Positions 8,359-17,118 of a stretch of DNA of 40,488 nucleotides are shown in pieces. Under the pieces are notes generated by a model. The model saw nothing but the letters and a program-made list of their open reading frames with translations. It did no database searches and was not told the origin of the DNA. This DNA is from Burkholderiales bacterium (GTDB lineage: Bacteria; Pseudomonadota; Gammaproteobacteria; Burkholderiales; Burkholderiaceae_C), in contig JAFLDH010000014.1 in the NCBI GenBank assembly GCA_017302505.1, positions 1-40,488 of the forward strand. Direction: 5' to 3'. Numbering within the stretch: position 1 is the first letter of the stretch; each line of letters begins with the position of its first letter. A program made the translations under genes and the position numbers.

Positions 8359-10724
8359 GCTGGCGCAAGGCCGTCGCATGGGTCACGCTCGTCTGCTTCG
8401 CGACGACCCAGACCGCGAGCTTGGCCGGTCCGCACGAGGAAGGCGTCGCCGCGGGCCAGGCCGCGAACCCGCTGGCACGCGGCGGCATCACCGCGCCGAG
8501 CGCCAGCGACGTCGTGCCAGGCTACTCGACCACGCCAGCGGAGCGCGCCTATTACCGGCAGCCGAACCTCGCGGCACAGGGCAACGCGCGCCTGGCTGTC
8601 TGTGCAACGCTGCCGAACGACCCCATCTGCCAGGCACAGCGCGGCGCGCTCGCTTCCGCGAACACACCCCGCCCTGCGGTCACTGCCTACGACCCGGCCA
8701 TCGCCGCGGCACGCGACATCGGTCGCAGCCCTTCGAGCGTGCTCGGCGGCCTGGGTGCGTATTACAGCGGCTGCACCACTACGGTGACCCACCAGCCCGC
8801 CACCACCCAGGCGCGCAGCTGCCTGCGCTATCAGGGCATCGGCAACTACAGCTGCACACGGTCGCTGACGGTCAGCGTCGAGCGCACGACCAGCTGCTCC
8901 CCGGGGGACTGGTTCGCGCACGCCGCTTCCGGCCGCACGGGCGTGGACGCGCAGTGCCTGCCCGACCAGCCCGAGACGGCGCAGCACTTCCGGGTCACGC
9001 AGGACGGCAAGCCACTGGCCTTCTTCGACGTGAACATGAGCGCGCCGGTGACTTTCCCCGAACGGGTCGCGACGCTGGGATCCGGCAAGAGCGTGTGGGT
9101 GGCGGACAGGAGCTGCACGGGCGATGCGTGCAGCCTGACGGCGATGATCGCTGCCGAATCCATCGATGAGTGTTCGGGCAGCCTCGATACCGGCTACACC
9201 TGTACGAGTGTCGCGCCCTTCCTGAGAACCTACGCGGCCTGCCGTACGGGCACGCAGAGCGGCGACATGATCCAGGATTCCATGTGCAGCATGGACGGCG
9301 GCTGCACGACGACGACGCTGGATGGCACGCGCTGCTATTCGCCGGCCAGTCGAAGCACGCCCTATGCCGGCTTCGACATCACGCGGACCCTTCCTGGGTA
9401 CTACTGGACGCTCGACAGCGTTCGGGCGGTATCAGGCTGGACCCCCAACCCGGCCTTCGGCCCGATCCCGACGATGCGCCTGGCCTACACGCGGCCGACC
9501 ACCACCGTGGCCACCGCCGATCAATGGTCGGATCAGTGCCCGGCATTGGCCGCGGGAGGCCGGTGCGCCATCACCACGCCGGCCGTGTGCACAGACGGCC
9601 CGACCACGAAGGTCGTCGAAGGCGTCTCGGTGTCCCGCGACTGCTGGGAGTTCACCAGCACGATGAGCTGCGACGGCGGGCCCCAGGCGGACGCCTGCGC
9701 ACCGCTTGTAGCGGCCGGCTGCACGGCGCAAGGCTCCGTGTGCAGGCAGACCAACTCGACGACCAGCGTCTGCGAGGTCCGCGAGGACAGCTACAGCTGC
9801 CCGGTACCGGCGCAGGACGTCACCACGGCCAGCAACTGCCCGTCCAACGTGTTCTGCCTGAACGGCAACTGCTTCGACATCGGCGCGCCGAACGACGCCG
9901 ATTTCGCGCGCAGCATGTCGATGCTGGAGGCGGGCCGCGAAGCCGGTGTCTACCTCGACACCGACCGCATGCAGGTCTTCAAGGGCGAGGACAACCGCTG
10001 CCGCGACCGGCTGCTGAAGAACTGCTGCTACGCCGACGGAGCCGGCGCAGGCATGACCAACCAGACGCTGTTCGGCGTCGGCTCGCGACTGGTCTACGAC
10101 GTGCTGATGAACGCCTCGAACCGCGATTTCCTGATGCAAGGCATGTCGGCCCTGTTGACCGGCGCCGGTTTTAACGGCAGCTTTACGACCTACGGCGTGA
10201 CGGTGGCGGTGAACGGCACTGCGTTGCCTGCCGGGTCGGCGGTGCTCTACGCCGGCGACAGCCTCGTACTCGCCTTCGACCCCTGGTCGCTGGCCATCGC
10301 CGTGGTCATCTACATCGCCATGTCGATGCTGTCCTGCAACGAAGAGGAGGGCAAGCTGGCGATGAAGGAAGGCGCCAAGCTGTGCCGCACGATCGGCACC
10401 TGGTGCTCGTCGTGCATCCGAATCTTCGGCCGCTGCGTGTCGTGCATCGAAGACACCACCTCGAAGTGCTGCTTCAACTCGGTGCTCGCGCGCATCGTCA
10501 ACGAACAGGGACGGGTGCAGGTCGGCAAGGGCTGGGGTGGTGCCCAGAACCCGGACTGCTCGGGCTTCAGCGTCGCGCAGTTGCAGCGGCTCGACTTCGC
10601 GGCGATGGACCTGTCGGAGTTCTACGCGTCGCTGGTGCCGACCTTGCCCGATGTCCAGGCATTGCAGGCACAAGGCTCCGACCGAATCCCAACCTGCTAC
10701 TTCGGCCAGGGGAAATGCCAATGA
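8355..10724 (+). CDS. traN: TraN, outer-membrane mating pair stabilisation protein
   Basis: TraN is the outer-membrane adhesin that stabilises mating pairs and, in F-like systems, sets recipient preference by binding an outer-membrane protein. The 789-residue product is longer than F TraN (602), as in SXT-type elements. I count about 43 cysteines, many spaced as disulfide-knotted repeats between about residues 130 and 560. The conserved C-terminal signature is present: LCRTIGTWCSSC, GRCVSCIEDTTSKCCFNS, then LARIVNEQGR. The N-terminus has a signal sequence (about 1-25). ATG 8355 has an AAGGGGA ribosome site and overlaps trbC. The Thr/Ser/Cys-rich middle is where TraN proteins vary and where recipient recognition is expected. 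Confidence 0.93.
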   Translation: MSWRKAVAWVTLVCFATTQTASLAGPHEEGVAAGQAANPLARGGITAPSASDVVPGYSTTPAERAYYRQPNLAAQGNARLAVCATLPNDPICQAQRGALASANTPRPAVTAYDPAIAAARDIGRSPSSVLGGLGAYYSGCTTTVTHQPATTQARSCLRYQGIGNYSCTRSLTVSVERTTSCSPGDWFAHAASGRTGVDAQCLPDQPETAQHFRVTQDGKPLAFFDVNMSAPVTFPERVATLGSGKSVWVADRSCTGDACSLTAMIAAESIDECSGSLDTGYTCTSVAPFLRTYAACRTGTQSGDMIQDSMCSMDGGCTTTTLDGTRCYSPASRSTPYAGFDITRTLPGYYWTLDSVRAVSGWTPNPAFGPIPTMRLAYTRPTTTVATADQWSDQCPALAAGGRCAITTPAVCTDGPTTKVVEGVSVSRDCWEFTSTMSCDGGPQADACAPLVAAGCTAQGSVCRQTNSTTSVCEVREDSYSCPVPAQDVTTASNCPSNVFCLNGNCFDIGAPNDADFARSMSMLEAGREAGVYLDTDRMQVFKGEDNRCRDRLLKNCCYADGAGAGMTNQTLFGVGSRLVYDVLMNASNRDFLMQGMSALLTGAGFNGSFTTYGVTVAVNGTALPAGSAVLYAGDSLVLAFDPWSLAIAVVIYIAMSMLSCNEEEGKLAMKEGAKLCRTIGTWCSSCIRIFGRCVSCIEDTTSKCCFNSVLARIVNEQGRVQVGKGWGGAQNPDCSGFSVAQLQRLDFAAMDLSEFYASLVPTLPDVQALQAQGSDRIPTCYFGQGKCQ

Positions 10725-11095
10725 AGACCCATGCGACGGTCGCCCTGTCGCTGGCGCTGTGCACTGCCGCAGCAGCCATGGCACAGGAACGCATTGCGGT
10801 GAAGGACGCCAAGCCGCTCCTGATCGCCGCCATCGAAGCGCCAGGCGGACAGGCTCATGGGGTGCTGGTTGGCGACATCGCCGACGCCATCACGCAGCGC
10901 TTCAAGGGCACGACACCGATCTACATCGACGTGAGCACCGAGCGCAGGTATGCCCAGGCCGGGTGCAGCCGCCTGAACGTGCGCTTCTGGCAGGACGGCG
11001 TGCAGTTGCCCGGCGTGCCGGCACCGCGACGCCAGACCATCGATTTCGGGGTCGACTACTGCCGCGACGGGCAGCCGCCCAGATCGCGGTCGTAG
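10721..11095 (+). CDS. Unknown exported protein between traN and traF
   Basis: This 124-residue protein starts at an ATG overlapping the traN stop (ATGA), with AGGGGAAA upstream. A clear signal peptide (about 1-22, ending AAAAMAQ) predicts export. The mature part contains DIADAITQRFKGTTPIYIDVS, a single cysteine pair (AGCSRLNV and DYCRDGQ) that could form one disulfide, and a basic C-terminus. I cannot name a family from memory with confidence; similar short proteins lie near traN/traF in integrative elements, but this would need a search. Its place in the operon and its export suggest a periplasmic accessory of the mating apparatus. Confidence 0.7.
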   Translation: MKTHATVALSLALCTAAAAMAQERIAVKDAKPLLIAAIEAPGGQAHGVLVGDIADAITQRFKGTTPIYIDVSTERRYAQAGCSRLNVRFWQDGVQLPGVPAPRRQTIDFGVDYCRDGQPPRSRS

Positions 11096-11105
11096 GGGTG
11101 AACGG

Positions 11106-11945
11106 ATGAGACGCCTTCAGGCCTTGACCGTGCTGATGCTGGCCGCGCTCGCGAGCTTCGCGGCCCAGGCACAGGGCGTGACGCCGCGCTACTGGTCGGA
11201 CACATGGCGCGGCTGGCATTTCTACGAAGAGCCCGAGCCGGAGTCCACGTATCAACCCGCGCCCGTGGCCAGGATCGCTCCCGCAACTCCGGCGGCCAGC
11301 GTCGCCAAGCCACCCGAAATCGCGGAGTTCGAGCGGCTGCAGAAGTCGCTGGAGGAGAAGCGCCACATCGCCATCATGCGGCCGACCGAAGCGAATGTCC
11401 GACGCTACATGGAACTCGAGGCCAAGGTCGTGGCGCGCGCCTCCACCTTCGCAGACATGGCCCAGCGTATCGCCTGGGCCACACCCGAGCTGGACCCGAG
11501 CCTGCAGGGCCGACCCGTCAACAGCAAGGCGCTGGAAGTCTTCGACCAGCTGCAGATGTCGCAGCGCAGCGAGTCGATCGGCGCGTTGGGGCGCGACCAC
11601 GTGCTGTTTTTCTTCTTCCGCGGCGACTGTCCCTATTGCCATGCCTTTGCGCCGACGCTCGAGGCCTTCCAGGCCCGGCACGGCATCCGGGTGGTGGCCA
11701 TCAGCGTCGACGGTGGGTCGATGCCCGGCTTTCCGGACGCTCGCCGCGACAACGGCATCGCCACAACGCTGAAGGTCACCCAGGTCCCCGCGATCTACCT
11801 TGCGCAGCCCTTCACCGGAACGATCACGCCCATCGGCTTCGGCGTGTTGTCGGAGACGCAGTTGGTGGAGCGGATCGCCATCGTCGCCGCGGCACCCAAC
11901 GGGCCAGCGGCTTCCCTGCCCGTCCGCCAGGCCGGGCTGCCGTGA
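11106..11945 (+). CDS. traF: TraF, thioredoxin-fold conjugal transfer protein with CPYC
   Basis: TraF is a periplasmic thioredoxin-fold protein required for pilus assembly in F-type systems. The 279 residues start at ATG 11106 after AGGGG. A signal peptide ends near AAQAQ, then comes the TraF N-terminal helical domain (YWSDTWRGWHFYEEP, EIAEFERLQKSLEEKRH). The C-terminal thioredoxin fold holds an intact Cys175-Pro-Tyr-Cys178 motif and the cis-Pro loop TQVPAIYLA. F-plasmid TraF has lost the CXXC, so this copy is probably redox-active; that makes it a second oxidoreductase in the operon beside DsbC. It lies 10 bases after the preceding gene and 19 before traH. Confidence 0.92.
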   Translation: MRRLQALTVLMLAALASFAAQAQGVTPRYWSDTWRGWHFYEEPEPESTYQPAPVARIAPATPAASVAKPPEIAEFERLQKSLEEKRHIAIMRPTEANVRRYMELEAKVVARASTFADMAQRIAWATPELDPSLQGRPVNSKALEVFDQLQMSQRSESIGALGRDHVLFFFFRGDCPYCHAFAPTLEAFQARHGIRVVAISVDGGSMPGFPDARRDNGIATTLKVTQVPAIYLAQPFTGTITPIGFGVLSETQLVERIAIVAAAPNGPAASLPVRQAGLP

Positions 11946-11964
11946 CACCAGCAGGATTCACTTC

Positions 11965-13413
11965 ATGGACATGCGTATTCCGCACCTCGCCCGCCGAGCG
12001 ACCGCGGCGATCGGAGCGGTCGCCCTCGCCCTGTCGCCGATCCCCATGCACGCCGGCGACCTGAACGCCGAGGTGAACAACATGTTCAACAACCTTGGCG
12101 CGATCGGCAACTACACGGCACCCGGCGCCTTCCGCGGCCAGACCTTCGGCACCTACGCCGGCGGAAACCTGTTCATGCGTGCGCCCAACAAGGTCTACCA
12201 GCTTGCGGCGATCCAGTTCCCGAGCGCCAAGGCCGGCTGCGGCGGCATCGACGTGTTCGGCGGCTCGTTCTCGCACATTTCGGCGGCCGAGTTCAAGAAC
12301 ATGCTGCGCAACATCACCGCCGCGCTGCCGGGCATTGCGTTCCAGCTCGCGCTCGAATCGGTCTCGCCGCTGCTGGGCGGGTTGACCAAGTGGGCCAAGG
12401 GCCTGGAGACCTGGATCAACAACGCACGCATCAACTCCTGCGAGACCGCCAAGGCGATCGTCAGCACAGGGGCGGAAGCGCTGGGCTACGGTTCGCAGGA
12501 GGCCTGTGCCGATCTGGCGGTGGAGATGGGACTGGAAGCCGACCGTGACGCCGCCCGCCGCCGCTGCGCCTCGGACCGGGGCAACATCCTGGCCAGCGCA
12601 CGCACCTCGGCCGACGCCAACCTGCGCAACAAGGCACCCTTCGTCGGCAACCTGACCTGGCGGGCGCTGCAGCGCACCGGCGTTTACCTGGACGATCCGG
12701 AGCGCGAGCTGATCATGAGCCTGGTCGGCACGGTGATCTTCTATGCCGAGGACGCCGCACGCGACCCGGAGCCGATCGCTCCAACCATCACGTCCATCAG
12801 CCACTTGCTCTACGGCCAGGCTGCGGGCGCCGGCACCAACGTGACCCAGCATCTTCTGCGGTGCAACGACTACGCCAACTGCGACGTGGTCACGTTGAAC
12901 ACGGCCTACAACCACATCCCGTTCACGGCACGGGTCGAGACGATGATGCGCTCGATTGCCGACAAGATCGCCACGCGCTCGCCCATCCCCAACAACTCGC
13001 CCGAGGTCGGCTTCGTCAACCAGACCACCGAACCGGTCTACAAGATGCTGTCGATCGGCGCGACCATCCCCGGCTCGGGGCTGTCCGACAGCCTGATCGG
13101 TCAGTACCGCGACGTGATTGCCGCCGACTACGCCTATGTCTTCCTGGAGCGCAACCTGCGCGTGGGCATGGCGGCGCTCGACAAGGACTACACGCTGCAG
13201 CAGTCGCAACGCGAACTGGCCAACCACGTGCGCCAGCGCGCCCAGGCGATGCTGCTGCAGCTGTCGCAGGAGAAGAACCTGCTGTACCAGAAGGTCGGCT
13301 CGTTCCGCGCCGTGTCCAGCCATCTGGAGCAGCTCGAACGGCAACTGCGCTCCAGCATGCCGCAGCACGTGATGGACATGCTCGGCCAGCAGGCGGCCTT
13401 CCAGTCGCGGTAG
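11965..13413 (+). CDS. traH: TraH, F-type conjugative relay/pilus assembly protein
   Basis: TraH is a periplasmic protein of the mating-pair stabilisation group, needed for pilus extension. The 482 residues compare with about 458 in F. The signal peptide is followed by DLNAEVNNMFNNLGAIGNYT and GAFRGQTFGTYAGGNLFMR, which are strongly conserved in TraH. The central part includes KAGCGGIDVFGGSFSHIS, and the C-terminal third is rich in predicted coiled coil (about residues 400-470). ATG 11965 is used; an in-frame ATG at 11971 is the alternative. It is 19 bases after traF and 22 before traG. Confidence 0.93.
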   Translation: MDMRIPHLARRATAAIGAVALALSPIPMHAGDLNAEVNNMFNNLGAIGNYTAPGAFRGQTFGTYAGGNLFMRAPNKVYQLAAIQFPSAKAGCGGIDVFGGSFSHISAAEFKNMLRNITAALPGIAFQLALESVSPLLGGLTKWAKGLETWINNARINSCETAKAIVSTGAEALGYGSQEACADLAVEMGLEADRDAARRRCASDRGNILASARTSADANLRNKAPFVGNLTWRALQRTGVYLDDPERELIMSLVGTVIFYAEDAARDPEPIAPTITSISHLLYGQAAGAGTNVTQHLLRCNDYANCDVVTLNTAYNHIPFTARVETMMRSIADKIATRSPIPNNSPEVGFVNQTTEPVYKMLSIGATIPGSGLSDSLIGQYRDVIAADYAYVFLERNLRVGMAALDKDYTLQQSQRELANHVRQRAQAMLLQLSQEKNLLYQKVGSFRAVSSHLEQLERQLRSSMPQHVMDMLGQQAAFQSR

Positions 13414-13435
13414 CGGCACGGCGGCCGCACTCGCC

Positions 13436-16213
13436 ATGTGGGAGGTCTACGCCTACCAGAACTCCGACAGCCTGTTCGGCGTCTTCAACGCGGCCGCGGC
13501 GATCCATGCCTCAAACGACTACATGGCTGCCGTCGCCGCGGTCGCGTTCTGCGGCTTTGTCGCCGCGCTGATCGCCTACGCCTTCGCCCCGGAAAAATTG
13601 CAGGGCTGGAAGTGGCTGGCCACGGTGGTGCTGGTGTTCTCGGTGCTGATCGTGCCGCGCGTAACCGTGGGCATCGTCGACAAGACCGGCGGATCGGCTG
13701 TCAAGGTGGTGGCCAACGTGCCTTTCGGTGTGGCCATGCTCGGCAGCCTCACCAGCACCATCGGCCACACGCTGACAACCCTGTTCGAGACGGCCTTCCA
13801 GGTGATCCCCGGCGTCGGCGGTCTGCCGAGCGAGCTGACCTACGAGAAGAACGGCCTGATGTTCGGCAACCGCTTGATCCGCGACACCGCCAGCGTCGTG
13901 TTCCAGGACCCGAATTTCCGCACGGACCTGATCAACTACATCCACAGCTGCACGATGTACGACCTGATCGACGGCACCGTGGATCCGGGAGTGTTTTCTG
14001 GATCGGACGACGTGTGGGGGTTGATGGGCACGCCCAACCCGGCACGGTTCACTACCTTGACCGCTGCGGGCGGCGTGATCAACGTCGACACCTGCCCCAA
14101 TGCGTACACCAACCTCAATGGCCGGCTGCCAGCACAGATCACGCGCATTCAAGGCAAGTTGGCGTTTCAGCTGAATCCGACGCTGCCCAATGCTGCTGCT
14201 GCGGCGGCCATCGCCGGCCAGATCCAGCAGGCCTACATGAAGAACAACATCGCCAACGCAGCGGCCACAGCAGCAGACCTGATCCGCCAGAACGCGGTGA
14301 TCAACGCGATCAACGACACCGGCAGCATCATCGGCCAGAAGGTCAACGACCCGGCATCGATGGTTCTGGCCGTCGGCCGGGCCCAGGCCGTCGCGCAGCA
14401 GAACGCCACCTGGTTGAACTACGGCAAGGTCGCGGAGCAGGCGTTGCCGGTGTTCCGGAACGTCATCGAGGCCGTCACGTACGCCCTGTTCCCGCTGCTG
14501 GTGCTGCTGCTCCTGCTGACCAGCGGGCGGGACACGATGATCGCCTTCAAGGGCTACGCCGCGATCCTAATCTGGATCCAGCTCTGGCCGCCGCTCTACG
14601 CGGTGCTGAACTACATGGCGTCGATCTACGCCGCCTACGACCTGGCTACAGCAGCTGATCTGGGGACCGGCGCCAAGGCGCTGTCGCTGCAGACGGCTTC
14701 GACGATCTACTCGCGGGCTATTTCTGGCGAGGCGGTGGTCGGCTACCTGGCCATCAGCATCCCCTTCATCGCCTGGGCCGCGCTCAAGCGGATGGAGAAC
14801 TTCGGGACTGCGCTGGTGGGTGGCCTGTCGGGCCTGCAGGGCATGCTGTCCGGGTCGACAGGCGCCGCCGCGGTCGGCAACGTGCACATGGGCAACGTGG
14901 CGATGGATCAGATGCAACTGGCACCGAACCGCACCTCGGCGTTCATGAGCAGCTGGCAGAACGATCTCAGCGGCAACACGTTTTCATCGAGCGCGCTGAC
15001 CGGGCGGACGGCGGTCAGTCTGCTGCGCAACCAGGGGTACGCGTCGCGCGTCGTTTCGATGCGCGTCAGCGAGCAGGATGTTCAGGATGCCAGCCGGCAG
15101 GTCGACGCGGCAAAGAGCGAAGCCATGGCCGCCAGCACGGAGCGATCAGCCGTGCTTTCCGAAGCGTTCAGTCGGGGCTTGTCGAAACTGCGTTCGACAC
15201 GCAGCAGCAGCGGGGCGACGTCGAGCAGTTACGAGCAACTGGGACAGACCTTGAACCGGTTGGATCAGCTCACGAAGAGTGTGGCCGACAGCACCGGAAT
15301 GTCTCAATCACAGGTTGCCTCAATAGCGTTCGGCGCGGCGGCCCACGTTGGCCTGAACACGGGGATCGCGGGCGGGCGGCTCAACTCCACGGCGGACAAA
15401 AGCTACCTCTCGGGACTTTCAGCGCAAGAACAGAAGGTCCTCGGCAGCATGACCAGCGAGCAATTGAGCGAGTTCAAGCAGTTCGGCGATCGGATCTCCC
15501 ACGACGCCACCTTCGCAAACATCGTTGCGTCCGACTCTCGTGAGGCACGCGAGATGGCCTCTCGGCTGAACACAACCGCCGCGCGCACAGCAAGGGCGGA
15601 AGCGAGCTTGACTGATCGGGCCAGCTACTCGGAGCGGATGTCATCGGCCTACGAACGTGGTGAGATCATTTCGATCGATATTGCTCAGGACCCGTACAAC
15701 TTAGCCATGTTCACCCGGTACGCGGAACAGTACGGCGGCGACAGCGCAGCGGCGCGCGCCTTGATGGAAGCCGAACTCGCCCGGCAGTCCTTGAAGCCGA
15801 ACCGTAACTTCTCGGACGGCAGTGGGGTGCCGGTCGCGTTTGAGGAGTTGCGTGACGAGCACATCCGACAAGCTGGCACCTTCGGATCAGCAGCCGATGT
15901 CGATGCGCATCATCAAGCCAGTGACGATGAAGTTGCTGGCTTCAAGCGCGATCCGCAGCCGCGCCAAGCCGGCCCCATCGAGCCATCGAGCATTCGAGGA
16001 TCTGTTCAGTCTCGAGGTGCCGATGTCCGCGGGGAGGTCGAGGCAAGACGTGCGGGGTTCGACCAGAAGGCTGAAATCGTGAAGACCGAGGATGGAACCC
16101 TCGAATCACGCAGATCGCTACTCAAGCAATCCGGCAAGCAAGTTGGCAGAGACGCAGTATCGTCAATCGACAACGCGAAGGATGCTGTCCAGGACTTGCT
16201 GAAGAAAAAGTGA
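13436..16213 (+). CDS. traG: TraG, mating pair stabilisation and entry-exclusion target
   Basis: TraG of F-type systems is a large inner-membrane protein: its N-terminal membrane domain acts in pilus assembly and its C-terminal periplasmic part in mating-pair stabilisation and entry exclusion. The 925 residues match F TraG (938). The N-terminus MWEVYAYQNSDSL is characteristic. Membrane helices are visible around residues 30-55, 60-80, 345-365, 375-400 and 430-450, with the GYAAILIWIQLWPPLYAVLNY block. The last about 400 residues are hydrophilic, Ser/Ala/Gln-rich and helical, with no further membrane segment. Base composition becomes visibly less GC-biased after about 15000. The stop directly abuts the stop of the convergent gene. 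Confidence 0.93.
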   Translation: MWEVYAYQNSDSLFGVFNAAAAIHASNDYMAAVAAVAFCGFVAALIAYAFAPEKLQGWKWLATVVLVFSVLIVPRVTVGIVDKTGGSAVKVVANVPFGVAMLGSLTSTIGHTLTTLFETAFQVIPGVGGLPSELTYEKNGLMFGNRLIRDTASVVFQDPNFRTDLINYIHSCTMYDLIDGTVDPGVFSGSDDVWGLMGTPNPARFTTLTAAGGVINVDTCPNAYTNLNGRLPAQITRIQGKLAFQLNPTLPNAAAAAAIAGQIQQAYMKNNIANAAATAADLIRQNAVINAINDTGSIIGQKVNDPASMVLAVGRAQAVAQQNATWLNYGKVAEQALPVFRNVIEAVTYALFPLLVLLLLLTSGRDTMIAFKGYAAILIWIQLWPPLYAVLNYMASIYAAYDLATAADLGTGAKALSLQTASTIYSRAISGEAVVGYLAISIPFIAWAALKRMENFGTALVGGLSGLQGMLSGSTGAAAVGNVHMGNVAMDQMQLAPNRTSAFMSSWQNDLSGNTFSSSALTGRTAVSLLRNQGYASRVVSMRVSEQDVQDASRQVDAAKSEAMAASTERSAVLSEAFSRGLSKLRSTRSSSGATSSSYEQLGQTLNRLDQLTKSVADSTGMSQSQVASIAFGAAAHVGLNTGIAGGRLNSTADKSYLSGLSAQEQKVLGSMTSEQLSEFKQFGDRISHDATFANIVASDSREAREMASRLNTTAARTARAEASLTDRASYSERMSSAYERGEIISIDIAQDPYNLAMFTRYAEQYGGDSAAARALMEAELARQSLKPNRNFSDGSGVPVAFEELRDEHIRQAGTFGSAADVDAHHQASDDEVAGFKRDPQPRQAGPIEPSSIRGSVQSRGADVRGEVEARRAGFDQKAEIVKTEDGTLESRRSLLKQSGKQVGRDAVSSIDNAKDAVQDLLKKK

Positions 16214-16537
16214 CTACCCGAGCTTCTCGGGATCAAACATGCGCTTGTCAGGGTCAGCCTCTGACGGCTTCATGAACGGCGGGTGCCCCTTGTCGCGCCA
16301 GTAGTTGGCAGCCAGGGCCTTGGGGGAAGTGGGTGCACCGACCTCCGAAGAATCGTCCCAAGCTGCAAGGCCAATATTCACCCTCGGCTTTCTCGTTAGG
16401 ACCGCGGCAATCGGTGCAGCGAACAGCACGCCGACCGACACCATCACAGTTTGTGTCGCCCAGTCGTCATTGGCCGCTGAGAGGAACCCGACCAGCGCAC
16501 CGATGGCAACGATGCCGAAGAAGATGAGCCTTCGCAT
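16214..16537 (-). CDS. Small two-helix inner-membrane protein, convergent with traG
   Basis: The 107-residue product starts at the ATG at 16537 (MRRLIFFGIVAIGALVGFLS), supported by AGGAAG about 10 bases upstream; the frame continues upstream but without a ribosome site or plausible sequence. Two membrane helices are seen, about residues 4-20 and 29-46, followed by a hydrophilic cytoplasmic tail ending DPDKRMFDPEKLG. I do not recognise the family. Its stop codon directly abuts the traG stop with no base between. Because entry-exclusion genes of F-like and SXT elements lie close to traG and encode small membrane proteins, an exclusion or accessory role is a fair guess, but it is only that. Confidence 0.65.
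   Translation of the reverse strand: MRRLIFFGIVAIGALVGFLSAANDDWATQTVMVSVGVLFAAPIAAVLTRKPRVNIGLAAWDDSSEVGAPTSPKALAANYWRDKGHPPFMKPSEADPDKRMFDPEKLG
16217..16231 (-). terminator. Hairpin at the junction of traG and the convergent gene
   Basis: A perfect 6-bp stem with a 3-base loop (CCCGAG-CTT-CTCGGG on the + strand) lies just after the traG stop and inside the last codons of the convergent gene. Read on the - strand it is followed, after about seven bases, by a run of five T. It could end transcription of the convergent gene and hinder read-through from traG. The distance to the T-run is longer than ideal, so this is tentative. Confidence 0.4.
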
Positions 16538-16884
16538 TTGTGCAACTTCCTGGCCGCACAGCGTACTCCCACTGCCGCATTCTGCAAGTCCAGCGGTGTC
16601 AACGTCGTGCTCTGAGGAAGAAGTTGCCACCCGAAACACGGCTACTACCCCCCGTCCGTACACCAACCGGCCGGCCACTTTCCGCCGCAAGGCTCCACAC
16701 CCGAAAGTCGCGCGAGTATCAGGCGCTGCCCTTTGGCATCGCGGCGTCCCACGCCAACAGCTCGCCCAGGGCAGTGCCCATTGGCAGAACGGCGATGAAG
16801 ACGGCCTTCCGCACGCCTTCTCCAAAGCGAAACTGCTACGTACAGACAGGGCCCGAGCGAGCATCAATCGCCTTCGACTTGGTA

Positions 16885-16903
16885 AGATCAAAGCGCTTGA
16901 TCT
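16885..16903. repeat. Interrupted palindrome AGATCAA-N5-TTGATCT
   Basis: Two perfect 7-base arms (AGATCAA and TTGATCT) flank AGCGC. The element sits in the gene-poor stretch beyond the transfer operon. It could be an operator or a recombinase arm site near an element end, or a weak hairpin; no T-run follows on either strand, so a terminator is unlikely. Confidence 0.45.
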
Positions 16904-17094
16904 AGCCAGGGGCTGAATTGCGTGCCCGTCTCATGTCGTACCACCCGAGCACATGCTTGGTGGCGGGTCGATTGGCGGGTTCGTGAAGCGTTGCAGCGTG
17001 GAGATCCAAGGAAATCAATGGCTTGTAGCTGATCCCGAGCTTCAGGTGCAGAACATCGAGTAGCCCACGCCAAGAGCCTGCCTGGCACAGGGTA

Positions 17095-17118
17095 GGTCGC
17101 GTGGCCGGTCGCGTGGCA
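17095..17118. repeat. Two tandem copies of a 12-base unit (GGTCGCGTGGCM)
   Basis: GGTCGCGTGGCC is followed directly by GGTCGCGTGGCA, about 40 bases before the patatin gene. Two copies only; it may be chance in GC-rich DNA or a small slippage product. Confidence 0.4.

Noticed and set aside
16915..17100. - strand open segment reading ...LHEPANRPATKHVLGWYD... in the gene-poor stretch
   Set aside because: It looks more protein-like than its surroundings and could be the tail of a decayed gene, but there is no start, no recognised family, and the upstream part is only antisense to the patatin gene.
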